Assembly: GCA_014138725.1 (NCBI GenBank)
Contig: JACJID010000008.1
Span: 372,001-436,000 of the forward strand
Source: Kutzneria viridogrisea
Lineage (GTDB): Bacteria > Actinomycetota > Actinomycetes > Mycobacteriales > Pseudonocardiaceae
Direction of reading: 5' to 3'
Length of the DNA stretch: 64,000 nt
Made by a program: the position numbers and the translations under genes. A model generated the notes under the pieces. It was not told where the DNA came from. It saw nothing but the letters and a program-made list of their open reading frames with translations, and did no database searches. Shown here piece by piece: positions 50,912 to 57,549 of this stretch (position 1 is its first letter; each line of letters starts with the position of its first letter).

Positions 50912-52146
50912 GCCTGAGCAGGCGCGGTTTCCTGGCGGCTTCCGCGCTGACGGTGGGTGCCGCGCCCGCCGTCAGCGCGGAGCCCGCCTCGCGACGGCGG
51001 ATGACCGGCGCCGAGGTACTCGCGGCGGAGGGCTACCAGCGGCTGCGCGGCCGCAAGGTCGGTGTGCTGACCAACCCCACCGGCGTGCTGGGCGACCTCA
51101 CGCACCTGGTGGACGACATGGTGGCCCGCGGCGCCAAGCCGGTGGCCGCGTTCGGCCCGGAGCACGGGTTCCGCGGCACCGCGCAGGCTGGCGGGTCGGA
51201 GGGCGACTACACCGATCCGCGCACCGGCATCCCGGTGTACGACGCGTACAACGTGACCGCCGACTCGCTGGCCGCGATGTACCGCAAGGCGGGCGTGGAC
51301 ACGGTGCTGTTCGACATCGCCAACGTGGGTGCGCGGTTCTACACCTACACCTGGACGATGTACCTGGCGATGCGCGCGGCGGTGTCCTCGGGCGCGTCCT
51401 TCGTGGTGCTGGACCGGCCCAATCCCATTGGCGGACAGGCATTCGGCCCGCAGCTGGACCCGGCGTACGCCACGCTGGTGGGGCTCAAGCCGGTCGTGCA
51501 GCAACCCGGCATGACCGTGGGTGAGCTGGCCCGCATGTTCGACGCGGAGTTCCTGCCCGCCGACACCGGCGGCAAGAGGCTGTCCAGCCTGGAGGTCGTG
51601 CCGGCGCGGGGCTGGCGCCGCGAGGACCTGTTCGAGGGGCAGTGGATCCCGCCGAGCCCGAACATGCCCACCCTGGACACGGCCCTGCTCTACCCAGGCA
51701 CCTGCCTGTTCGAGGGCACGCTGCTGTCCGAGGGCCGGGGTACGACCAGGCCGTTCGAGACGATCGGCGCGCCGGGCATCGACTGGCGCTGGGCCGAGCA
51801 GCTCAACGCGTTGCGGCTGCCCGGTGTGTCGTTCCGCGAGTGCTCCTTCGTGCCGACCTTCAACAAGTTCGCCAACCAGACCTGTGGTGGCGTGCAGGTA
51901 CACCTGGTCGACCGGGGCCGGGTGGACGCGATCCGCACCGCCGTGGCGATGATCGTGACGGCCAAACGGCTGTACCCGAAGGTGTTCGGCTGGCGCGCGG
52001 ACAACTGGGTGGACAAGCTGAGCGGATCGGATCGGCTGCGCCGCATGGTGGACGGCGGCGCCGGAGTGGACGAGGTGGTCGGCGCGTGGCAGCGGGAGCT
52101 CGCGGCGTTCCGCCGGGACCGGACGCAGTACCTGCTCTACAGATGA
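50908..52146 (+). CDS. namZ: Exo-beta-N-acetylmuramidase NamZ (DUF1343), Tat-exported
   Basis: DUF1343 proteins such as Bacillus NamZ cleave MurNAc from the non-reducing end of glycan chains. The 412-residue protein begins VSLSRRGFLAASALTVGA, a twin-arginine signal. Family motifs: VGVLTNPTGV, FGPEHGFRGTAQAG, IPVYDAYN, FDIANVGARFYTYTWTM, VLDRPNPIGG, and SEGRGTTRPFETIGAPGID. GTG overlaps the nagZ stop. NagZ and NamZ act alternately on MurNAc-GlcNAc chains, so the pair belongs together. Confidence 0.93.
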   Translation: MSLSRRGFLAASALTVGAAPAVSAEPASRRRMTGAEVLAAEGYQRLRGRKVGVLTNPTGVLGDLTHLVDDMVARGAKPVAAFGPEHGFRGTAQAGGSEGDYTDPRTGIPVYDAYNVTADSLAAMYRKAGVDTVLFDIANVGARFYTYTWTMYLAMRAAVSSGASFVVLDRPNPIGGQAFGPQLDPAYATLVGLKPVVQQPGMTVGELARMFDAEFLPADTGGKRLSSLEVVPARGWRREDLFEGQWIPPSPNMPTLDTALLYPGTCLFEGTLLSEGRGTTRPFETIGAPGIDWRWAEQLNALRLPGVSFRECSFVPTFNKFANQTCGGVQVHLVDRGRVDAIRTAVAMIVTAKRLYPKVFGWRADNWVDKLSGSDRLRRMVDGGAGVDEVVGAWQRELAAFRRDRTQYLLYR

Positions 52147-52153
52147 GGTGGAC

Positions 52154-53830
52154 ATGCGGATTCGCGCACTCGCCCTGCCTGCCGTGCTGCTCGTGGCGTT
52201 CTCGGTGACCGCGAGCGCCTCGACTGTCCAACTGGGACGGTTCGACCGGCCGTACAGCGGCTTCGCCCCCTCCGACACCGTGCTGCACCGCGGTGATCCC
52301 GCCTCGGTCGGCCTGGACGGGGCTCCGATCGCGGACTACCTCAAGCAGTTGCGCGGCTGGCAGGACGGCCTGTTCCCCAGTGCCGTGGAACTGATGGCGC
52401 ACGACGGCACCGTGGTCAGCCGGGACGCCAGCGGCTACGCGGTGAAGTACGCCGACGCCACGACCAAGCTGCCGCAGGACAAGTGGGTGCCCGCGCGCAC
52501 CGACACCATCTACGACCTGGCCTCGCTGTCCAAGCTGTTCACCTCGATCGTGGCGGTGCAGCAGTTGGAGGCGCACCGCATCGAGCTGACCGCTCCGGTC
52601 GCGAGGTACCTGCCGGAGTACGCCGTCAACGGCAAGGGCGAGATCACCATCCAGCAGCTGCTCACGCACACCTCCGGGCTGGCGCCCGATCCCGTGCCGC
52701 CGCTGTGGCAGTACCCGGACCTGCCCGCGCGCCGCAAGGCGATCCTGGACAGCAAGCCGCAGAGCCCCGCGGGCACCACCTACGTGTACTCCGACCTGAA
52801 CATGCTGAGCATGCAACTGGTGCTGGAGAAGGTCACCGGCCAGTCGCTGGACGTGCTGGTGCGCAAGGGCATCACCGAGCCTTTGCACATGGTGGACACC
52901 GGCTACAACCCCTCGCCCGACAAGCTGGACCGCATCGCGGCCACGGAGTTCGAGGCGACCCCGTCCCGCGGCATGCTGCGCGGCTCGGTGCACGACGAGA
53001 ACGCCTGGGCCATGGGCGGGGTCGCCGGGCACGCGGGCGTGTTCTCCACCGTGGACGACCTCGCCGTGCTGTCGCAGGCGATCCTCAACGGCGGCACGTA
53101 CCGCGGTCAGCGCGTCCTCAGCCAGCACGGGGTGGCGCTGATGGAGACCGACTTCAACCAGCGCTTCCCCGGCGACTCGCACGGGCTGGGCTTCGAGCTG
53201 GACCAGATCTGGTACATGGGCGGATTGTCCGGTCCGAACACCTTGGGGCACACCGGGTACACGGGCACCTCGCTGGTGATCGACCCGCGGTCGCGGTCCT
53301 TCGCCATCCTGTTGACCAACCGCGTGCACCCGACCAGGAACACGCCGTCGACCAACCCCGCGCGGCGCGGGGTGGCCCAGGCCCTGGCGCAGGCGATGCC
53401 GGTGTCCCCGCCCGGCGGCGGCCGGTCCTGGTTCAGCGGCCAGGGCGGCGGGTCGACCAGCACACTGACCACGCCCGCGCTGGACGCCCAGGGCGCCGTG
53501 GACCTCGCCTACACCGCGTTCGTCAACACCGAGGCCAGCGACCCGGTGCTCGCGGAGTACAGCTCGGACGGGGGCAGGACCTGGCAGGCGGTGGCGGGCA
53601 GCACGCTGTCCGGTCAGGCGAAGCGGTCCTGGCAGCACGTGCACGCCACGATCCCGCAGGCAGGCAAGGGTTTGCTGGTGCGCTGGCGGTACACCACGGA
53701 CCCGAACTACGAGGGCCGCGGCGTGAACCTGGCGCACCTGCGGATCAGCTCGGGGCACCGGACCTTGCTGGACAGTGATCGCGGGCGCACCGGGCTGGTC
53801 GCCTCGGGCTGGCGGGAACTGCCCGCCTAG
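52154..53830 (+). CDS. AmiE-like serine hydrolase with extra C-terminal domain
   Basis: The 558-residue protein has a Sec signal peptide (cleavage near ASA) and a class-C beta-lactamase-fold domain with SLSK (Ser125, Lys128), YSDLN near 211 and HTGYTG in the third-motif place. Its position after nagZ and namZ identifies it as the counterpart of Bacillus AmiE, which removes peptides from MurNAc; it is unlikely to be an antibiotic beta-lactamase. After residue 420 it has a beta-rich C-terminal domain (SSDGGRTWQAV...LLVRWRYTTDPN) absent from small AmiE proteins, possibly for wall binding. ATG 52154 follows GAGG. Confidence 0.85.
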   Translation: MRIRALALPAVLLVAFSVTASASTVQLGRFDRPYSGFAPSDTVLHRGDPASVGLDGAPIADYLKQLRGWQDGLFPSAVELMAHDGTVVSRDASGYAVKYADATTKLPQDKWVPARTDTIYDLASLSKLFTSIVAVQQLEAHRIELTAPVARYLPEYAVNGKGEITIQQLLTHTSGLAPDPVPPLWQYPDLPARRKAILDSKPQSPAGTTYVYSDLNMLSMQLVLEKVTGQSLDVLVRKGITEPLHMVDTGYNPSPDKLDRIAATEFEATPSRGMLRGSVHDENAWAMGGVAGHAGVFSTVDDLAVLSQAILNGGTYRGQRVLSQHGVALMETDFNQRFPGDSHGLGFELDQIWYMGGLSGPNTLGHTGYTGTSLVIDPRSRSFAILLTNRVHPTRNTPSTNPARRGVAQALAQAMPVSPPGGGRSWFSGQGGGSTSTLTTPALDAQGAVDLAYTAFVNTEASDPVLAEYSSDGGRTWQAVAGSTLSGQAKRSWQHVHATIPQAGKGLLVRWRYTTDPNYEGRGVNLAHLRISSGHRTLLDSDRGRTGLVASGWRELPA

Positions 53831-53968
53831 CACGAACTCGCGGCCGTGGGAGTACACGGTCGTGTCATCTGGCGCGCGGCGGTGCCTCGTTAGGCTTCAG
53901 CCGCAGGACAAAAGTGCAGTGTCAGCAGGCTCGTGACCATGCTGGCGTTGACCACGGGGGTTGCTGTT

Positions 53969-53984
53969 AGTAAGTTTCCCACGT
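53969..53984 (+). promoter_or_regulatory. Candidate MurR operator at the murR promoter
   Basis: AGTAAGTTTCCCACGT covers the -10-like TAAGTT and reaches the GTG start of murR, where autorepression is plausible. A 13/16 match lies upstream of nagZ. Confidence 0.55.
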
Positions 53985-54915
53985 GGCCCCCGCCAAGTCA
54001 GTCATTGATACCAGCGAGGCAAGTCCGCTGGTGCGCATCCGCTCGCTGCTGCCCGGCCTCGCCAGGGCCGAGCAGCGGGTGGCCAAGGTTGTGTTGGAGA
54101 ACCCGGCCGTCGTCTCGCACCGCAGCATCACCGAGGTCGCCGAGGCCGCGGGCACCAGCGAGACCACGGTGACCCGGTTCTGCAAGGCGATCGGCGTCGG
54201 CGGTTACCCGGAGCTGCGCATCGCGCTGGCCGCGGACACCGCCCGCACGGCCGCGCGCGTGGACCGCGACCTGGGCAGTGACATCGCGCCCACCGACGGC
54301 CTGGCCCAGGTGGTCGGCAAGGTGGCCTTCGCCGACGCGCGGGCCGTCGAGGAGACCGCCGAGCAACTGGACGTGGCCACGCTGGGCAAGGTCGTGGAAC
54401 TGGTGGCCAGCGCGGGCCGCGTGGACGTGTACGGGGTCGGCGCCAGCGCGTTCGTGGCCGCCGACCTGCAACAGAAGCTGCACCGGATCGGCCGGGTCAG
54501 CTTCGCCTGGAGCGACACGCACATCATGCTGACCTCCGCCGCCGTGCTCACCGGGGCCGACGTGGCCTTCGGCATCTCGCACACCGGGGCGACCGCCGAC
54601 ACGGTGGAGGCGCTGCGGGTGGCCCGCGAGCACGGCGCGACCACGGTGGCGCTGACCAACTTCCCGCGCTCGCCGATCTCCGAGGTCGCCGACCACGTGC
54701 TGACCACGGCCGCGCGCGAGACCACCTTCCGCTCCGGCGCGATGTCCAGCCGGATCGCCCAGCTGACCGTGATCGACTGCTTGTTCATCGGGGTCGCCCA
54801 GTTGCACCTGGACAGTGCGCGCACCGCGCTGGAGGCCACCTACGAGGCCGTGGGCACCCACCGCCTCGGTCCGCGCCCGGACGGGCGCCGGAAGGCACGG
54901 GAGACGGGCAAATGA
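53983..54915 (+). CDS. murR: MurR/RpiR-family regulator
   Basis: The 310-residue protein has an N-terminal RpiR helix-turn-helix (SITEVAEAAGTSETTVTRFCKAIG) and a SIS sugar-phosphate domain (VDVYGVGASAFVAADLQQKLHRIG, FGISHTGATADTVEALRVA, ALTNFPRSPISEVAD). Members sense MurNAc-6-phosphate. GTG 53983 lies 6 nt after TAAGTT with no ribosome site, so it is probably leaderless. It overlaps murQ (ATGA). Confidence 0.9.
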   Translation: MAPAKSVIDTSEASPLVRIRSLLPGLARAEQRVAKVVLENPAVVSHRSITEVAEAAGTSETTVTRFCKAIGVGGYPELRIALAADTARTAARVDRDLGSDIAPTDGLAQVVGKVAFADARAVEETAEQLDVATLGKVVELVASAGRVDVYGVGASAFVAADLQQKLHRIGRVSFAWSDTHIMLTSAAVLTGADVAFGISHTGATADTVEALRVAREHGATTVALTNFPRSPISEVADHVLTTAARETTFRSGAMSSRIAQLTVIDCLFIGVAQLHLDSARTALEATYEAVGTHRLGPRPDGRRKARETGK

Positions 54916-55847
54916 TGCTGCCGCAGCCACGTGAGTCGGTAGTCCGCGTCGAGTCGCCCACCGAACAGCGCAACCCGCGAACCGGGGACATCGACACCCT
55001 GCCGGTGCTCGAGGCACTGCAGCTGATCAACAACGAGGACAGCACGGTGCCCGCCGCCGTGCGTGAGGTGCTGCCCGAGGTGGCGCGCGCGGTGGAGTTC
55101 GGCGTCGAGGCGCTGCGTCGCGGCGGCCGGGTGCACTACGTGGGCGCGGGCACCTCCGGCAGGCTGGCCAGCCAGGACGCCGCCGAACTGGTGCCCACGT
55201 TCAACTCGCCGCTGGAGTGGTTCGAGGTGCACCACGCCGGTGGGCAGCGAGCGCTGCGCGCCGCCGTGGAGAACGCCGAGGACGACTTCGACGGTGGCGG
55301 CGAGGAAATCCGTGCCAGCGCACGCGCCGGTGACTTCGTGTTCGGGCTGACCGCCTCCGGGCGCACCCCGTTCGTGCTGGGCGCGCTCGCCGCCGGACGG
55401 GAGATCGGCGCGCACACCGCGCTGATGTCCGCCAACCCGACCTCCACGGCCGTGGTCGACGTGGACGTGCTGATCGCGGTGGACACCGGGCCGGAGGTCA
55501 TCGCCGGGTCGACCAGGATGAAGGCGGGCACCGCGCAGAAGCTGGTGCTCAACGCGTTCTCCACCGCCGTGATGATCAAGCTGGGCCGCACCTACTCGAA
55601 CCTGATGGTCAGCATGAAGGCCACCAACGCCAAGCTGCGCGGGCGCACCCTGCGCATCCTGCGCGAGGCCACCGGGCTGGACGAGGCGGAGTGCTCGGCC
55701 GCACTGAGCGAGGCCGAGGGCGACCTGCGGGTGGCCCTGGTCCGCCTGCTGTCGGGCATCGATTCCGCCCAGGCGGCCGAGGCCCTCACCGCGACCGGGG
55801 GCCACGTGCGCAACGCCCTGCTCGCACTGGGTGCGACCACCGCCTGA
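54912..55847 (+). CDS. murQ: N-acetylmuramic acid 6-phosphate etherase
   Basis: MurQ removes lactate from MurNAc-6-phosphate to give GlcNAc-6-phosphate. The 311-residue protein has the signature VGAGTSGRLASQDAAELVPTF, LTASGRTPFVLGAL and GSTRMKAGTAQKLVLNAFST, with the usual N-terminus SPTEQRNPRTGDID. Normal length. ATG at 54912 overlaps the murR stop. No MurNAc kinase or PTS transporter is encoded nearby, so MurNAc-6-P must come from elsewhere, for example AnmK or MurK. Confidence 0.96.
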   Translation: MMLPQPRESVVRVESPTEQRNPRTGDIDTLPVLEALQLINNEDSTVPAAVREVLPEVARAVEFGVEALRRGGRVHYVGAGTSGRLASQDAAELVPTFNSPLEWFEVHHAGGQRALRAAVENAEDDFDGGGEEIRASARAGDFVFGLTASGRTPFVLGALAAGREIGAHTALMSANPTSTAVVDVDVLIAVDTGPEVIAGSTRMKAGTAQKLVLNAFSTAVMIKLGRTYSNLMVSMKATNAKLRGRTLRILREATGLDEAECSAALSEAEGDLRVALVRLLSGIDSAQAAEALTATGGHVRNALLALGATTA

Positions 55848-55853
55848 AACGGT

Positions 55854-55965
55854 TTGCACACACCCGGCGAGTTGTCCACAGGCGACCCGCTAACAAGATC
55901 AACTGTCGGGGTGCGGCGGTAGACTGGAACCGGGGTCGCCCCCCGAGGAGTGGTGGGGGCTGAGC
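55854..55965 (+). repeat. Composite paired-box repeat, copy E
   Basis: TTGCACACA (55854-55862, 7 of 9) and TTGTCCACA (55872-55880) are 18 bp apart. AACAAGATCAAC follows, then the tail GGTAGACTGGAACCGGGG, CGCCCCCC and GAGGAGTGGTGGGGG to about 55959. It lies between the convergent murQ and Fic-like genes. Confidence 0.6.
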
Positions 55966-55987
55966 TGGGTGGGAAACCGAGCCCTGC

Positions 55988-56719
55988 TCACCCACCCGCC
56001 GCGTCCGCGATGCTGGCGGCCTCGCGCGCACCCGCCTGCAAGGACTCGCAGCTGAAGACCAGCCAACGGGCCACGCCCTCCGGCTCGCCGCTGGCGAAGG
56101 CGGCCAGCGCGGCGGAGTACTCCCCCGCCTTGCGCAGGTAGCTGACCTCGGGGACGGCCAGCCCCTTGGTGTCCAGCCCGGTGCCGATCATCGTCAGCCG
56201 GGCGGCGGCCCGCGCCACCACGCCGTTGGCCCGGGCGAACGGGGCGAGGGTGAGCAGCTCACCGTGCACGACGGCGACCAGCACGGGTGCGGGCGCCTTG
56301 GTGCCGCCCGCGACCAGTCCGGCGAGCAGTTCGAGGCGGCTCGTGACGCCGGGGGCGACCCGGGGGCGGCCCAGGTCCTCCTCGGCGGTCAGGTCGGCGG
56401 CAGCCAGCACGTGCAACCGGGCCAGGGCCTGCAACGGGGCGCGCTGCCAGGTCGGCAGCAGCGGCCCGATCGCCTCGGCCACCCGCAGCGCCCCGGCCAG
56501 CACGGGGTCGGTGACCTCCCCGCCCTCGGGGATGTCGGTGTCGCCGCCGTCGATCGCGGCGGAGGCCCTGGCCGCGCGGACCGAGGCCTCGGCGGCCGTG
56601 GTGGGCCAGCCCCGCCGGTTGGCCGGGTGCCGGTGCACCTCGGCCACGGCGTCCCTGGCCGCCGCCACCGCATCGGCCACGCCGGGCAGGTCGAGCAGCG
56701 GGGTGAGCGGGTCAGTCAC
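55988..56719 (-). CDS. Fic-like protein with degenerate catalytic motif
   Basis: The 243-residue protein has a Fic-type helical core. The motif HPFxxGNGRxxR appears as LAPFARANGVVAR (158-170): Pro, Phe, Asn, Gly and the last Arg are kept, but the catalytic His is Ala159 and the first Arg is Val167. SAAIDG (53-58) resembles the inhibitory motif with Asp for Glu. AMP transfer is therefore unlikely. GTG 56719 lies 8 nt after TAGGGT (leaderless). Related genes at this locus have been annotated as oxidoreductases without clear support. Confidence 0.75.
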   Translation of the reverse strand: MTDPLTPLLDLPGVADAVAAARDAVAEVHRHPANRRGWPTTAAEASVRAARASAAIDGGDTDIPEGGEVTDPVLAGALRVAEAIGPLLPTWQRAPLQALARLHVLAAADLTAEEDLGRPRVAPGVTSRLELLAGLVAGGTKAPAPVLVAVVHGELLTLAPFARANGVVARAAARLTMIGTGLDTKGLAVPEVSYLRKAGEYSAALAAFASGEPEGVARWLVFSCESLQAGAREAASIADAAGG

Positions 56720-56811
56720 GGGACCAGACCCTACCCGCGAGTAAGTGGCCTGCCGAAATCGACGCGAAGTGGGCATGTCCGCGATGCCAATTGCCAACCT
56801 AGCGTGCAGGC

Positions 56812-57384
56812 ATGACCTGGCACGACCGCCCCATCCTCGCAGGCGAGCACGTCCGCCTGGAGCCGCTGTCCACCGACCACGCCGAGGGCCTGCTCGAGGC
56901 GGGCAAGGACCCGGACATCTGGACCTGGCTCAGCGAGCGCCAGCCCACCTCGGTGGCGGAGATGCGCGCGGTGGTGGAACGGGCGCTCGCGGTGCCCCGC
57001 CGTGCGGCCTGGGCCCAGGTGGACCCGCACACCGGGGAGGTCGCGGGCACCACCTCGTACTACGAGATCGACGAGCACAACCGGTCCCTGGCCGTCGGCT
57101 ACACCTGGATCGGCTCGCGGTGGCACCGCACGGGAGTCAACACCGAGGCCAAACTGATGCTGCTGACCAGGGCCTTCGAGGACCTGGGCGCGGTGCGTGT
57201 CGTGTGGCACACGCACCTGAGCAACCTGCGCTCGCAGCGCGCGATCGAGCGGTTGGGCGCCACCAAGGAGGGCGTGCTGCGCAAGCACAAGCGCTTCCAC
57301 GACGCGTTCCGGGACACGGTGCAGTACTCGATGCTGGACACCGAGTGGCCCCAGGTCCGTGAGCGGCTGACCACGCAGCGTTGA
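56812..57384 (+). CDS. GNAT-family N-acetyltransferase (RimJ/RimL-like)
   Basis: A 190-residue GNAT protein with the RimJ-type N-terminus VRLEPLSTDHAEGLL, VGYTWIGSRWHRTGVNTEAKLMLLTRAFEDLG (acetyl-CoA binding region) and WHTHLSNLRSQRAIERLGATKEGVLRKH. It probably acetylates a protein N-terminus or a small amine; the substrate is unknown. ATG 56812 lies exactly 6 nt after TAGCGT (56800-56805), so it is probably leaderless. A short GGGA/TCCC stem with TTTT at about 57403-57416 may terminate it. Confidence 0.85.
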   Translation: MTWHDRPILAGEHVRLEPLSTDHAEGLLEAGKDPDIWTWLSERQPTSVAEMRAVVERALAVPRRAAWAQVDPHTGEVAGTTSYYEIDEHNRSLAVGYTWIGSRWHRTGVNTEAKLMLLTRAFEDLGAVRVVWHTHLSNLRSQRAIERLGATKEGVLRKHKRFHDAFRDTVQYSMLDTEWPQVRERLTTQR

Positions 57385-57448
57385 TCTTCTCACGTTGACA
57401 GGGGATTAGTCCCTTTTGTCCGCTGGCTCGCGGGGGTGCGACTCCGCA

Positions 57449-57459
57449 TGGTCTAGACC
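57449..57459. promoter_or_regulatory. DasR-type operator (dre-like) upstream of acs
   Basis: TGGTCTAGACC contains the perfect palindrome GGTCTAGACC (57450-57459), the core of the DasR box (TGGTCTAGACCA). It lies 91 bp before the acs ATG. DasR is the GlcNAc-responsive GntR regulator of actinomycetes; binding here is inference. Confidence 0.65.
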
Positions 57460-57549
57460 TTTCTTGGTGTCGGTGCTGTTGCCGTGACCTCGATCGCACT
57501 ACGGTCGAACAGTCACAACGCACCTGTACGCCTTCAGGAGGCCAGCACC

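Noticed and set aside
52154-53830. Beta-lactam resistance gene
   Set aside because: The class-C fold is shared by many hydrolases; its place after nagZ and namZ points to a muramoyl-peptide amidase.
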